From Candidatus Proelusimicrobium tauri (GTDB taxonomy: Bacteria > Elusimicrobiota > Elusimicrobia > Elusimicrobiales > Elusimicrobiaceae): 64,000 bases of DNA. The first letter of the stretch is position 1. Each line of letters opens with the position of its first letter. Shown one piece after another: positions 16,287 to 26,082 of the stretch. The position numbers were made by a program, and so were the translations under genes. The notes beneath the pieces are model-generated. The model did not search any database and was not told where the DNA came from. It was given only the letters and a program-made list of their open reading frames with translations. The stretch is taken from positions 70,265 to 134,264 of the forward strand of contig DBYY01000004.1 of the NCBI GenBank assembly GCA_002311025.1, given 5' to 3'.

Positions 16287-17318
16287 ATGAGGATAGCACT
16301 AGATGCTTTAGGCGGTGATTTTGGAGCGACACCCAATGTTTTGGGTGCCGTTCAAGCCGCCAAAGAATTTGGTTATAATATAATCTTGGTCGGCAATGAA
16401 GAACTGATCAAGACGGAACTTGCGAAGGCAGGGGATTATCCGCAAGATAAGATATCTGTTATCCACGCGCCTGATACTATTGATATGGGCGCAAATCCTG
16501 CGCGCGAGTGCCGCACTAAAAAAGATGCCGGCATAGTTGTTTGCGCACGCCTTGTTAAAGAAGGTAAAGCAGACGCTATGATTTCTGCCGGAAACTCCGG
16601 CGCAACAATGGTTGCCGCTTTATTTGGTATCGGCAGAATTGACGGCGTTGAAAGACCTGCAATCGCTTCCCCTTTACCTACGGAAAAAGGACCGGCGGTT
16701 TTGATGGATGCCGGTGCCAATGCCGATTGTGATGCCGTTAATTTACTTCAATTTGCCTTGATGGGCTCAATTTATTCTAATATCGCTTACGGCGTAAAAA
16801 GTCCGGTTGTAGGTTTACTTTCTATCGGGGAAGAAGAAGGTAAAGGTAATTTGCTTATAAAAAATACAACAAAATATATTAAGCGTCTTGGTTTAAATTA
16901 TTTCGGTAATATAGAAGGGCGCGATGTTCACACCGGTATGATAGATGTTATAGTGTGTGACGGTTTTGTGGGTAATATCGTTTTAAAACACGCAGAAGGG
17001 CTTGCCAAATCAATGTTTAATATGATAAAAGGTTCTTTAAAGGGACATCCTTTGGCGGCTTTCGGTATGCTTATAGCAAAGTCTGCTTTAAGAAGTATAA
17101 AAGATAGAACCGATCCGGAAGTTTACGGCGGTGCGCCCTTACTAGGAGTTAAAGGACCTGTTTTAATTTGCCACGGTAAGAGTGGGCAAAAAGCAATTTA
17201 TAATTCTATAAAAGCAGCCGCAAAACTTATAGAAAATAAAGCGGTTGAAACAATAGAAGAAAAAATAGTTTCCTATAAAGAAATTTTTAAGAAAGCAAAA
17301 GAACATGAACTTGGTTAA
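16287..17318 (+). CDS. plsX: Phosphate acyltransferase PlsX
   Basis: Makes acyl-phosphate from acyl-ACP for phospholipid synthesis with PlsY. The 343-residue protein begins MRIALDALGGDFGA and shows the conserved SAGNSGATM, LMDAGANADC and DVIVCDGFVGNIVLK motifs of PlsX. Length is normal. It overlaps the start of fabG by 14 bases, so the pair is coupled. Confidence 0.96.
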   Translation: MRIALDALGGDFGATPNVLGAVQAAKEFGYNIILVGNEELIKTELAKAGDYPQDKISVIHAPDTIDMGANPARECRTKKDAGIVVCARLVKEGKADAMISAGNSGATMVAALFGIGRIDGVERPAIASPLPTEKGPAVLMDAGANADCDAVNLLQFALMGSIYSNIAYGVKSPVVGLLSIGEEEGKGNLLIKNTTKYIKRLGLNYFGNIEGRDVHTGMIDVIVCDGFVGNIVLKHAEGLAKSMFNMIKGSLKGHPLAAFGMLIAKSALRSIKDRTDPEVYGGAPLLGVKGPVLICHGKSGQKAIYNSIKAAAKLIENKAVETIEEKIVSYKEIFKKAKEHELG

Positions 17319-18051
17319 TAAAAAAGTTATTATTACGGGTGCCGCCCGCGGCATAGGTTATGAAATAGCGCGTGAGTTTTTAAAAGTAGGCGCGGCGGTG
17401 GCTTTATGTTCTACTACCGAAGAAGGTGCAACTAAAGCAAAAGAGAATTTGCTTAAAGAATTTCCTTCTTCAAAAGTTTATGCCCAAAAAACAGATGTTT
17501 CAAAAGAGACTGAAGTCCAAAGTTTTGTAGACAATGTTTTTAAAGAATTTGGCGCAATTGATATTTTAGTTAATAATGCCGGTATCACGCGTGATACTCT
17601 TGCTATCAGAATGAGCGAGCAAGATTGGGACAGTGTGTTAAATGTCAATCTTAAGGGAACATTTTTAATGTCCAAAGCGGTTTTAAAAATTATGATGAAA
17701 GCAAAAAACGGCAGTATTGTTAATATGAGTTCTGTCGTAGGTCAAAGCGGTAATGCGGCACAAGTAAATTACAGTGCTTCAAAGGCAGGTATTATCGGGC
17801 TTACAAAATCTTTGGCTAAAGAATTTGCTTCAAGAAATATAAGGGTTAATGCGGTTGCTCCCGGTTTTGTCAAAACCGATATGACAGATAAACTTTCCGA
17901 CCAGATTAAAGAGCAAACTCTTGCTTTAATTCCTTTAAAAAGATTTGCAACAACAACAGACATTGCCAAAGCGGTAATGTTTTTATCCTCTGATGACGGA
18001 GGATATATCACCGGCCAGATTTTAGCAGTTAATGGCGGTTTATATATATAG
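17305..18051 (+). CDS. fabG: 3-oxoacyl-ACP reductase
   Basis: NADPH-dependent reduction of 3-oxoacyl-ACP in fatty-acid elongation. A 248-residue short-chain dehydrogenase with the cofactor motif TGAARGIG (11-18), NNAG at 90-93, catalytic S143, Y156 and K160 (SSVVG and YSASK) and the C-terminal GYITGQILAVNGG. Position between plsX and acpP supports FabG over other SDR enzymes. Confidence 0.95.
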   Translation: MNLVNKKVIITGAARGIGYEIAREFLKVGAAVALCSTTEEGATKAKENLLKEFPSSKVYAQKTDVSKETEVQSFVDNVFKEFGAIDILVNNAGITRDTLAIRMSEQDWDSVLNVNLKGTFLMSKAVLKIMMKAKNGSIVNMSSVVGQSGNAAQVNYSASKAGIIGLTKSLAKEFASRNIRVNAVAPGFVKTDMTDKLSDQIKEQTLALIPLKRFATTTDIAKAVMFLSSDDGGYITGQILAVNGGLYI

Positions 18052-18072
18052 CAATTTGCTATGGAGGAAAAA

Positions 18073-18306
18073 ATGAACGTAGAAGAAAAAGTAAAAAATA
18101 TTATTGTTGAACAATTAGGTGTTGAACCGGATCAAGTTAAGCCCGAGGCTCAATTTGTTAATGATTTAGGTGCCGATTCTCTTGATACCGTTGAACTTAT
18201 TATGGCTCTTGAAGAAGAATTCAACATTGATATCCCTGATGAACAAGCAGAAAAAATCAAAACCGTCGGGGAAGCAATTGAACACATTAAATCTAAAGTT
18301 AACTAA
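18073..18306 (+). CDS. acpP: Acyl carrier protein
   Basis: A 77-residue acidic carrier protein with the phosphopantetheine site [12 protein letters not shown], where S36 is modified. I use the ATG at 18073 rather than the in-frame ATG at 18061 because GGAGG at 18063-18067 is then a well-spaced Shine-Dalgarno and the product begins [17 protein letters not shown] like other ACPs. It is followed without a gap by rnc. Confidence 0.96.
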   Translation: MNVEEKVKNIIVEQLGVEPDQVKPEAQFVNDLGADSLDTVELIMALEEEFNIDIPDEQAEKIKTVGEAIEHIKSKVN

Positions 18307-18978
18307 GTGTATCAAGAAATAGAAAAAGTATTAAATTATACTTTCAAAAATAAAGATATTTTAAGAGAAGCACTCACTCACAGGTCCTATAATCCACATC
18401 CTCACGGCATCAATAATGAACGCCTTGAGTTCTTGGGGGATAGTGTTCTTGGTCTTGTTGTTGCCGGGCAACTTTATAATTTGCTTACAACAAAAGAAGA
18501 GGGAGTGCTTTCTAAAATAAAAGCGAATCTCGTTTCAAGAAAAAATCTTTATTTTTGGGCAAAACAATTAAATATAGGTAAATACTTATTTCTCGGTCAA
18601 GGGGAAATATCTAGCGGTGGCAGAGAACGCGCAAGCATACTGTCTAATGCTATGGAAGCATTGCTCGGCGCGATATATCTCGACGGCGGATTTGAAGAAG
18701 TGTCTAAAGTTATACTTGCTTGGTTTAAAACTCAAAAGATAGAAGTAGATTTACAAGATTATAAAAGCGTTTTGCAAGAATATATGCAAAAATTAGCCAG
18801 AAGTGTTCCCGATTATGAAATCATTGAAACCATAGGGCCGGAACACGATAAAATTTTTACCGCAGTAGTTTATGAACAAGGTAAAGAACTCGGGCGCGGA
18901 AGGGGACATAATAAAAAGGCCGCTCATCAAGCAGCAGCAAAAGACGCTCTTGATAAAATTCACAAGAAGAACAAATAA
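18307..18978 (+). CDS. rnc: Ribonuclease III
   Basis: Double-strand-specific endoribonuclease for rRNA and mRNA processing. The 223-residue protein has the signature NERLEFLGDSVLGLVV (E38, E41 and D45 among the metal-binding residues) in the nuclease domain (about 1-150) and a C-terminal double-stranded RNA-binding domain (YKSVLQEYMQKL to AAKDALDKI). It starts with GTG right after the acpP stop, so translation is probably coupled. The acpP-rnc order is widespread. Confidence 0.95.
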   Translation: MYQEIEKVLNYTFKNKDILREALTHRSYNPHPHGINNERLEFLGDSVLGLVVAGQLYNLLTTKEEGVLSKIKANLVSRKNLYFWAKQLNIGKYLFLGQGEISSGGRERASILSNAMEALLGAIYLDGGFEEVSKVILAWFKTQKIEVDLQDYKSVLQEYMQKLARSVPDYEIIETIGPEHDKIFTAVVYEQGKELGRGRGHNKKAAHQAAAKDALDKIHKKNK

Positions 18979-19005
18979 TTTCTAAAGTAAAAAATAGGGG
19001 TTTTT

Positions 19006-20238
19006 ATGAAAAAAATATCTTTGGTGTTTTTACTGGCTCTCCCGATAGTTTTTTTAATTTGGGTTACTTTGCGTAGTCCTGAACAAATAAAAAAACCGGA
19101 TTCTAATGTCATTGATCAAATAGAAGCACAAAATAATAATGAAGTCGTAGACGAAATTGCTAAAACCATACAAGATGGGGATATGGAAACGGCTTTATCT
19201 TTGATGGTAGAGCAGTTAAAACATCCTGATATTCCTACATCTAAGGGGGAACCTTTAGTAACTTTAGCCGCTGAAGCAAATAACTATGACTTAGTCGCTT
19301 ATTTAGTAGATTTCGGTTGTAATGTAGATGCCATTGACAATAAAGGGGAAACGGCTTTAATTAAAGCGGCAAGAAACGGCAACAGAGCGATAATAGAAAA
19401 ACTTCTTTCCGTTAATGCTAATGTCAACATTAAAAGTTTGAGGGGAATAACCGCTCTGACCGAAGCAGCAGAAGGTCAGCACGGGCAAATTACTACTTTC
19501 TTATTGTCACGCGGAGCAATTGCAGGGGTAAGTGAAGAAAATCTTTTACGCTATGCTTTTGATAAAAACTATGTAGGTATAAATGCTATGTTGCTTGGCG
19601 GTGCTAATGCAAATTATGCTGATGCCAACGGCAATACCGCTTTAATTATAGTTTGTTCTTACGGCGATTTGGCTGCGGTTAATACGCTAACTGCTTATAA
19701 AGCAAATGTAAACGCGGCAAATAAATATGGTATGACACCTCTTTTATATGCAATCAAAGGCGGTCATGATGAAATAACCAGAACTTTAATTAATCGTAAA
19801 GGAACAGATATAGACAAAGCCAATAATAATGGGCAAACACCTTTGTTTTATGCTGCTTATACCGGTAATACTCCTATTGCTCAAGATTTGCTTGAACTGG
19901 GTGCTGATTATAAGAAAGCCGATAATAAAGGGGTGACACCGCTGGTAGCCGCTCAAAGAAAAGGAAATAAAGAAACAGCTGAAGCAATAAGCAAATTTAT
20001 TACCTTTAAGAATTTACCACGTGATGAACAAGGCCGAATTATCGCCAAAGATAGACAAACTTCCGCTCCTACGCAAAAAGATATTGCTGCGCAAAAAGCG
20101 CAAGAGCAGGCAGTTAAAAGACAAGAAGAAGCAATAAAGAAAGCACAAGAAGAACAAGCAAAAGCAGAAGCACAGACAAAAGCCATGCAAGAACAAATGG
20201 CCAAATCATTGACTTTTGGTGAGCAACAAAAGAAATAA
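19006..20238 (+). CDS. Membrane-anchored ankyrin-repeat protein
   Basis: A 410-residue protein with one N-terminal hydrophobic segment (about 4-22) serving as signal or anchor. Roughly eight ankyrin repeats follow (about 75-335), recognisable from DNKGETALIKAARNGN, NANGNTALIIVCSYGD-like and NNNGQTPLFYAAYTGN units. The end is a Gln/Ala/Lys/Glu-rich coiled coil (about 350-410). It probably acts as an extracytoplasmic protein-binding scaffold; no partner is evident. It lies alone between rnc and trxA, with only a weak AGGGG before the ATG. Confidence 0.8.
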   Translation: MKKISLVFLLALPIVFLIWVTLRSPEQIKKPDSNVIDQIEAQNNNEVVDEIAKTIQDGDMETALSLMVEQLKHPDIPTSKGEPLVTLAAEANNYDLVAYLVDFGCNVDAIDNKGETALIKAARNGNRAIIEKLLSVNANVNIKSLRGITALTEAAEGQHGQITTFLLSRGAIAGVSEENLLRYAFDKNYVGINAMLLGGANANYADANGNTALIIVCSYGDLAAVNTLTAYKANVNAANKYGMTPLLYAIKGGHDEITRTLINRKGTDIDKANNNGQTPLFYAAYTGNTPIAQDLLELGADYKKADNKGVTPLVAAQRKGNKETAEAISKFITFKNLPRDEQGRIIAKDRQTSAPTQKDIAAQKAQEQAVKRQEEAIKKAQEEQAKAEAQTKAMQEQMAKSLTFGEQQKK

Positions 20239-20245
20239 GATTTTG

Positions 20246-20284
20246 AAAGGATATTGACATTTTAAACTTAATCATATATCCTTT
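20246..20284 (+). promoter_or_regulatory. trxA promoter within a 9-bp inverted repeat
   Basis: TTGACA (20254-20259), a 17-bp spacer and TATCCT (20277-20282) form a promoter for trxA. AAAGGATAT (20246-20254) and ATATCCTTT (20276-20284) are perfect inverted repeats that overlap the edges of both elements, a layout that would suit an operator. A weak hairpin at the end of the ankyrin gene is the alternative reading. Confidence 0.55.
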
Positions 20285-20314
20285 AAATTATAGGTCTTAA
20301 GAGAGGGGGACTAT

Positions 20315-20635
20315 ATGAGTGAAATACATCTTAACGATGAAACCTTTGCAAAAGAAGTTCTTGAATATAAAGGTGTTGTCCTTGTAGATTTTTGGGCGCC
20401 TTGGTGTGGACCTTGTAGAATGCTCGGTCCTGTTATAGAAGAATTGGCAACAGAATATGAAGGCAAAGCAAAAATCTGTAAAATAAATACAGATGATGCG
20501 CCGGAAAAAAGTGTTCAATATAAAATTGCATCTATCCCTACCGTAATGCTTTTTAAAGATGGTCAAATGGTTAAGCAAATGGTAGGCTTACAAAGCAAAG
20601 ATGAATTAAAAAAACAAATTGATGCTTTGTTATAA
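20315..20635 (+). CDS. trxA: Thioredoxin
   Basis: A 106-residue cytoplasmic thioredoxin with the active site WAPWCGPCRM (C31 and C34), the buried Asp in VVLVDFW and the cis-proline in IASIPTVMLF. It reduces protein disulfides with thioredoxin reductase. It has its own promoter and a strong GAGAGGGGG ribosome binding site. No signal peptide. Confidence 0.96.
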   Translation: MSEIHLNDETFAKEVLEYKGVVLVDFWAPWCGPCRMLGPVIEELATEYEGKAKICKINTDDAPEKSVQYKIASIPTVMLFKDGQMVKQMVGLQSKDELKKQIDALL

Positions 20636-20664
20636 TATTTTTTAAAGTAGTTTCTTATCTTAAA

Positions 20665-20700
20665 GTTGCTTTACCTGTTTTGTTTGGCAGGTAAAGCAAC
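20665..20700. other. Perfect 13-bp hairpin between trxA and polA
   Basis: GTTGCTTTACCTG and CAGGTAAAGCAAC are fully complementary around a 10-nt loop. It follows trxA but has A residues rather than T residues after it on the plus strand, so it is not a standard intrinsic terminator in the trxA direction. Confidence 0.7.
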
Positions 20701-20723
20701 AAAAAATCCCTTAAAATCAGAGG

Positions 20724-20752
20724 TTGTTATTTTTTAGCAGTTTCCTTATTAT
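20724..20752 (+). promoter_or_regulatory. polA promoter
   Basis: TTGTTA (20724-20729), 17-bp spacer and TATTAT (20747-20752). The start would be near 20759, leaving a leader of about 16 nt without a Shine-Dalgarno. Confidence 0.55.
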
Positions 20753-20774
20753 TTTTTATTTCCGTTTACTTTAT

Positions 20775-23405
20775 ATGTTAAATCCCGAAAAATTATATCT
20801 AGTTGATGCGCACGGTTTCTTGCACCGCAATTATCATGCTTTGCCTAAACTTACAACATCAAAAGGTCAAGAAGTGGGTGCTTTATATGGTTTTTTAAAT
20901 TGGATTTTAAAATTTAATAAAGAAGTAAAACCGGAATATGTTGCTTTTTGTTTTGATTCTAAAGGCCCGACAAACCGTCATAAAATCTATCCTGAATATA
21001 AAGCAAACAGACCGCCGACAGATGAGGCATTGGTCCAGCAACTTAAACTGGCTAGAGAACTCGTAGCCGCGCTTGGTTTTAGAGTTTGCGCTTTAGACGG
21101 AGCGGAAGCAGATGATATTTTAGCGACACTTGCAACAAAAGCACAAGAACAAGGTTCTCAAGCAATAATAATCACTTCCGATAAAGATATTTTGCAAATT
21201 GCTACTGATAAAATACAGGTTTGGAACGGAAATTTAAAAGAGAAACCGAAAAGTGCTTTAGAGTGTAAAGCGAAATTCGGCGTGGAATGTAAATATATTG
21301 TTGATTATTTATCAATTGTGGGGGATTCCTCCGATAATGTTCCCGGTGTTGCAGGACTCGGGCCGAAAGCAGCGGTTGAACTTATTACTAAATTCGGTAA
21401 CTTGGAAAGTATTATACAATCAGCAAAAGATCGTAATCCTCAAATAAAAGAAACTATGGTAAAGAAACTTCTTACGGGTGAAAAAGATGCTCTTCTTTCC
21501 AAAAAATTAATTATTTTAGATACGGCTTTACCCATAGCAACGGCCTTGAAAGATTCTAAACTAAAAGAAATTGATTTAGAAAAATTAAAATATTATGCCG
21601 GTGAATTTGAATTTAGAAATTTGCTTGCCTATTTAGAAGAATTAAAACAGGAACAAGAAAAAAAACAACAAGAATCTGAGCAAATGCAAGGCAGTTTGTT
21701 TGATATGTCCTCTTTTGAAGAAGATGAAAAAGAACAAACAAAGACTTATACCTTAGCGGAAGTATTAGACGAAATTACAGAACAAAAAGAATTTATTGTT
21801 TATGCGCAAGACGAATTTTTATTAGTAGCAAAAGATAAAGATTTTTATGCGATTAAAGAAATAGAAAAAATTACTCCGCAGGAAAATGCCTTATTAAAAA
21901 CTTTGGTTTTGGACGATAAAATTTTAAAGATCGGGCACGATTTAAAATATACTTTCAGATTACTTGAAATTGAACCGGAAGATAAATTTCTAAATTGTTT
22001 TGATACCTCTCTTGCGAAATACTGTCTTGATCCGGCGGGTGAGTTTAGTTTGGTCGGTCTTTTAAGCGTCAACTTAAATTTATTTATCAATCCTCAAGCA
22101 AGTGAACAAGAGCAACTTGCCTTTTTTGCAAACCATTTTTTTGACTTAAAAAATAAACTTGAACAAGATTTAAGAAAACAAAACCAATATGAAGTTTTTA
22201 AGACGATGGAAACCCCTTTGATGAGTGTTCTTTTATCAATGGAATTAAACGGAATAATGATAGATAGGGTTTGGCTTAAAACTTTAAGCATTTTACTTTC
22301 TAAAGAAATGGAGCAAGCCCAAAGTCAAGTAGATAAAATCGCAGGCAGACAGGTAAATATAAACTCTCCCAAACAACTTGGCATTTTGCTTTTTGAAGAT
22401 TTAAAATTGCCTTATTTAAGAAAAACTAAAACCGGTTATTCTACCGATGAAGAAGTTTTAAATGCTTTGGTAAAAGTTCACCCGATTGCAAACCCTATTT
22501 TAACTTACCGCGAAAGCGCAAAATTAAAAAGCACTTATGTTGAGGCCCTTTTAAATTTGGCTTCCGATATCACGCATAGAGTCTACACTAATTTTAATCA
22601 AACCGGCACTTTAACAGGTCGCCTTTCAAGTTTTAGCCCTAATTTACAAAATATTCCCATTCGCACAGAAAAAGGACGTCTTATTCGTCAAGCATTTATT
22701 GCCGGTGAAGGTAAAACCCTTTTATCTTTGGATTATTCCCAAATTGATTTGCGCGTTTTGGCGCACGAATCCGGTGATGAAACTTTAATAAATGCTTTTA
22801 AGAACACACAAGATATTCACTTACAAACAGCGTCGGAAATTTTTAATAAAAAACCCGAACTTATAACAAAGGAAGAACGCTCTGCTGCAAAAGCAATAAA
22901 CTTTGGTATTGTTTACGGACAAGGGCCGATGGCTCTTTCCGATAGTTTAGGTATCAGTGTTGCCAAAGCAAAAGAATATATTGATTCTTACTTCGCGCGA
23001 TATGATACTTTAAAAGAGTGGATAAATAAAACGGCTGCTAAAGCGCGTCAGGAAGGGTATGTCCGAACTTTTATGGGGCATATCAGATATCTGCCGGAGT
23101 TTGAAGCCGATTCCGCTCGTCTTACAAGTTTTGCAAACCGGGCTGCCGTAAATACTATTATTCAAGGCGGGTCTTCCGATATTATCAAAAAAGCAATGCT
23201 TGATATTTACGGCGCTTTATCAAAAGATGTAAAAATTTTACTTCAAATACACGATGAACTTGTTTTTGAAGTGCCGAGTGAAAATTTAAAAGAAGTTGCC
23301 ACTTTTGTCAAAGATAAAATGGAGCATGCCGTTAGTTTAAAAGTGCCTTTGGTTGCAAAAGCAAAGGCAGGCAAAAACTTAAATGAAATGGGGGCAGTTT
23401 TGTGA
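20775..23405 (+). CDS. polA: DNA polymerase I
   Basis: Repair and Okazaki-fragment polymerase, 876 residues from the ATG at 20775; an in-frame upstream TTG would add a hydrophobic stretch that does not belong to the family. Seen: N-terminal 5' nuclease (YLVDAHGFLHRNYHALP, DDILATLA, SDKDILQIA, GDSSDNVPGV), a central exonuclease-like domain that lacks the DxE of motif Exo I, and a complete polymerase domain with LSLDYSQIDLRVLAHESGD (motif A), KAINFGIVYGQG (motif B) and IHDELVFEV (motif C). Proofreading is therefore probably absent, as in Bacillus-type Pol I. It overlaps coaE by four bases. Confidence 0.95.
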   Translation: MLNPEKLYLVDAHGFLHRNYHALPKLTTSKGQEVGALYGFLNWILKFNKEVKPEYVAFCFDSKGPTNRHKIYPEYKANRPPTDEALVQQLKLARELVAALGFRVCALDGAEADDILATLATKAQEQGSQAIIITSDKDILQIATDKIQVWNGNLKEKPKSALECKAKFGVECKYIVDYLSIVGDSSDNVPGVAGLGPKAAVELITKFGNLESIIQSAKDRNPQIKETMVKKLLTGEKDALLSKKLIILDTALPIATALKDSKLKEIDLEKLKYYAGEFEFRNLLAYLEELKQEQEKKQQESEQMQGSLFDMSSFEEDEKEQTKTYTLAEVLDEITEQKEFIVYAQDEFLLVAKDKDFYAIKEIEKITPQENALLKTLVLDDKILKIGHDLKYTFRLLEIEPEDKFLNCFDTSLAKYCLDPAGEFSLVGLLSVNLNLFINPQASEQEQLAFFANHFFDLKNKLEQDLRKQNQYEVFKTMETPLMSVLLSMELNGIMIDRVWLKTLSILLSKEMEQAQSQVDKIAGRQVNINSPKQLGILLFEDLKLPYLRKTKTGYSTDEEVLNALVKVHPIANPILTYRESAKLKSTYVEALLNLASDITHRVYTNFNQTGTLTGRLSSFSPNLQNIPIRTEKGRLIRQAFIAGEGKTLLSLDYSQIDLRVLAHESGDETLINAFKNTQDIHLQTASEIFNKKPELITKEERSAAKAINFGIVYGQGPMALSDSLGISVAKAKEYIDSYFARYDTLKEWINKTAAKARQEGYVRTFMGHIRYLPEFEADSARLTSFANRAAVNTIIQGGSSDIIKKAMLDIYGALSKDVKILLQIHDELVFEVPSENLKEVATFVKDKMEHAVSLKVPLVAKAKAGKNLNEMGAVL

Positions 23406-23974
23406 ATTTTAGAAAAACAGGTTCTTTAGTTATCGGTTTAAGCGGTGGTATTGCAAGTGGCAAAAGCACTGTCTTAAAAATCTTTGAAGAACTTGGTGCA
23501 GAAATTATTTGCAGCGATAATTTGGCCGCACAAAATTTTGATTTACTTAAAGATAAAATAAAAGCATATTTCAATACCGACGAGAAAGAGCAAATTGCCA
23601 AAAAGATATTTAAAAATGCTCAAGATAAAAAATGGCTTGAAAAACTCTTACATCCTTTAGTCCTAAAGGAAGCCGAGTCAAAAATAAAGCAAAGCACAAA
23701 AAAAATAATTGTTTTTGATATACCTTTGCTTTTTGAGTGTGGCTTAGAAGATGGTTTTGATTTAACTTTATGCGTTTATACCGATTTTAATATACGTTTG
23801 AAAAGGGCCTTATCCCGCAAAATGACAAAACAAGACTTTATCAACAGAGATAAAGCACAGATTTCTTTAGAAGAAAAAGCCCAAAGGGCTGACCTTGTAG
23901 TTTTTAATAATTCTACAAGACGAGATTTACAGGAGAAAATAGAAAAACTATTTTTGATTTTAAAAAATAAATAA
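23402..23974 (+). CDS. coaE: Dephospho-CoA kinase
   Basis: Last step of coenzyme A synthesis, ATP-dependent phosphorylation of dephospho-CoA. The 190-residue protein has the P-loop [12 protein letters not shown], the CoA-binding HPLV motif and the VFDIPLLFE motif of the family. It starts with GTG, overlapping the polA stop (GTGA), so expression is coupled to polA. It lies 10 bp before rho. Confidence 0.93.
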   Translation: MNFRKTGSLVIGLSGGIASGKSTVLKIFEELGAEIICSDNLAAQNFDLLKDKIKAYFNTDEKEQIAKKIFKNAQDKKWLEKLLHPLVLKEAESKIKQSTKKIIVFDIPLLFECGLEDGFDLTLCVYTDFNIRLKRALSRKMTKQDFINRDKAQISLEEKAQRADLVVFNNSTRRDLQEKIEKLFLILKNK

Positions 23975-23984
23975 GAGGAAAATT

Positions 23985-25451
23985 ATGGACAACAAAGAAG
24001 TAAAAGTAGCAAATAAAACTACTACTCGCAGAAAATATACCCCGCGCACAAATGCGCGCCCGCAGGCACAAAATCCAACCCCTGTTTCTAACGGAACAGC
24101 GGCAAATAATACACCTATTACCGCCCAAGTACCCGTGCAAAATACGCCGGCAAAACCGGCAATGCCCACACCAAAAGCAAACGGCGCCAAAACTTTAGAT
24201 GCTTTGGCACTTTCTAAATTAAGTGTAGCCGAACTTACTAAACTTGCCGTAAATTATAATGTTCAAGATATTTCCGGTTTAAGAAAGCAGGAACTTATCG
24301 GTAAAATCGTAGAAGTTCAAGCCAAACAAAACGGCTCTGTTTACGGTGGCGGTGTTTTGGAAATTTTACCCGACGGCTTTGGCTTTTTAAGATCTGAAGA
24401 GAATAATTATCTTGCCGGTGCGCAGGATATTTATGTTTCACCTTCTCAAATAAAAAGATTCGGTTTAAGAAAAGGTGATAATATAGAAGGTCTTATACGC
24501 CCGCCTAAAGAACCCGAAAGATTTTTTGCGATGCTTCAAGTTCAAAAAGTAAATAATGTCGAAGCAGAAAAAATTTATAATAGACCTTTGTTTGAAAACT
24601 TAACGCCTTTACATCCTAATAACCGTTTTGTTTTAGAAGTTAATAAAAACGATCTTACCCAAAGAGTCATTGATTTAATGGCACCTATCGGTAAAGGACA
24701 GCGTGCTTTGATTGTGGCCGCACCTAAAACCGGTAAAACCGTTATGATGCAGGCACTGGCTAATTCTTTAACAACAAATCATAAAGATATTGAACTTTTG
24801 GTCCTTTTGATTGATGAAAGACCGGAAGAAGTTACCGATATGCGTCGCAATATTAAAGGCGAAGTTATTGCTTCTACATTTGACGAACCGGCCGAAAGGC
24901 ATGTACAAGTAGCCGAAATGGTCCTTGAAAAAGCAAAACGCGGCGTGGAACACGGCAAAGATGTTGTTATTTTGCTTGATTCTATCACCCGTCTTGCAAG
25001 AGCCTATAATACTGTTATGCCGGCATCAGGTCGTGTATTGACCGGCGGTTTAGAGGCAACTTCACTACAAAGACCGAAGAGATTTTTCGGTGCAGCCAGA
25101 AACATTGAAGAAGGCGGTTCTTTAACAATTATCGCAACTGCCCTGGTTGAAACCGGCAGCAGAATGGACGATATTATTTTTGAAGAGTTCAAAGGCACCG
25201 GCAACAGCGAAATTTACCTTGATAGAAAACTTTCAGATAGAAGAATATTCCCTGCTATTGATATAAACAGAACTTCTACCCGTAAAGAAGATTTGCTTTT
25301 GACCGAAGATGAACTAAACAAGGCGTGGATACTTCGCAAGATTTTAGCACCGCTTAGTTCCGTTGATGCTATGACTTTACTGCTTGAAAAACTTTCGGCA
25401 ACGAAATCTAATAAAGACTTCTTAAAGCAAATGGAAGCCAATCATTTTTAA
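23985..25451 (+). CDS. rho: Transcription termination factor Rho
   Basis: Hexameric RNA helicase that ends transcription. It is 488 residues, longer than the ~420 of E. coli because of a ~70-residue basic, Pro/Thr/Asn-rich N-terminal extension ([19 protein letters not shown]). Next come the Rho N-terminal helical domain ([13 protein letters not shown]), the cold-shock RNA-binding fold ([11 protein letters not shown]) and the RecA-like ATPase with Walker A APKTGKT, the Walker B region [17 protein letters not shown] and the R-loop [20 protein letters not shown]. Such extensions are known in other phyla and bind RNA or promote assemblies. Confidence 0.96.
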   Translation: MDNKEVKVANKTTTRRKYTPRTNARPQAQNPTPVSNGTAANNTPITAQVPVQNTPAKPAMPTPKANGAKTLDALALSKLSVAELTKLAVNYNVQDISGLRKQELIGKIVEVQAKQNGSVYGGGVLEILPDGFGFLRSEENNYLAGAQDIYVSPSQIKRFGLRKGDNIEGLIRPPKEPERFFAMLQVQKVNNVEAEKIYNRPLFENLTPLHPNNRFVLEVNKNDLTQRVIDLMAPIGKGQRALIVAAPKTGKTVMMQALANSLTTNHKDIELLVLLIDERPEEVTDMRRNIKGEVIASTFDEPAERHVQVAEMVLEKAKRGVEHGKDVVILLDSITRLARAYNTVMPASGRVLTGGLEATSLQRPKRFFGAARNIEEGGSLTIIATALVETGSRMDDIIFEEFKGTGNSEIYLDRKLSDRRIFPAIDINRTSTRKEDLLLTEDELNKAWILRKILAPLSSVDAMTLLLEKLSATKSNKDFLKQMEANHF

Positions 25452-25487
25452 GAAAAAGGGAAATCTTAAGAGTAAACTTAGACAAAA

Positions 25488-25520
25488 ATAAACCCCGATT
25501 TTGTATCGGGGTTTATTTTG
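25488..25520. terminator. Bidirectional terminator after rho
   Basis: AAACCCCGAT/ATCGGGGTTT hairpin with loop TTTGT, T-rich on both outer sides. It separates rho from the convergent envelope operon. Confidence 0.88.
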
Positions 25521-25529
25521 TAAAACTTT

Positions 25530-26075
25530 TTATTTTTTCATTTCCGCTTTTGCTCTGTTAAACAAATCATATTTCGCTGCGTCTTGAAGGAACATTTGCC
25601 ATTCTTCTTCCGTTAATTCATATCTGTCTATAATTTGTTGCGCGGCTTTTTGTTGATAATCTTTTTCGCCTTGTGCTTTAAAGGCTTCTTCGGCTTCCAA
25701 ATATTCTTTTGTAATAGACATTAAAGCCTCTTCGTCGCTTATTTCTTCTTCTGTTTCGGTTGCCGGTTTTACAGTTTCGCCGGTAGTGTTTGTTTGCTTT
25801 ATAGGTTCTTCTTTTTTAACTTCCGGCTCTTGTTTTTGATTCGGCTCATTGGTTTTGTTTGTTTCTTGAACAACGGTAGGAATTGGTTTTAAAGAAATAT
25901 GCTGACCTTTTCTATTACCTAAAATTACAAATAAGGTAATTATAACGGTGAATAAAATTAAAGCGGTTAAAGCGATACTTGCCCAACCGTGAAAATCTTT
26001 ATTTGACAATAAAGGGTATGCGGCATAGATTATTAAAAGTATTATGATTATTGCGGCCAATATAGTTGCTAACAT
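25530..26075 (-). CDS. Small membrane protein, unknown
   Basis: A 181-residue protein with two N-terminal membrane helices (about 2-22 and 33-55), then a Lys/Glu/Thr/Pro-rich disordered linker and a C-terminal helical segment (ITKEYLEAEEAFKAQGEKD to FNRAKAEMKK). It has no recognised domain. It is the last gene of a six-gene reverse-strand operon, 7 bp after its neighbour, which suggests an envelope-related role. Confidence 0.65.
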   Translation of the reverse strand: MLATILAAIIIILLIIYAAYPLLSNKDFHGWASIALTALILFTVIITLFVILGNRKGQHISLKPIPTVVQETNKTNEPNQKQEPEVKKEEPIKQTNTTGETVKPATETEEEISDEEALMSITKEYLEAEEAFKAQGEKDYQQKAAQQIIDRYELTEEEWQMFLQDAAKYDLFNRAKAEMKK

Positions 26076-26082
26076 AGTATCC

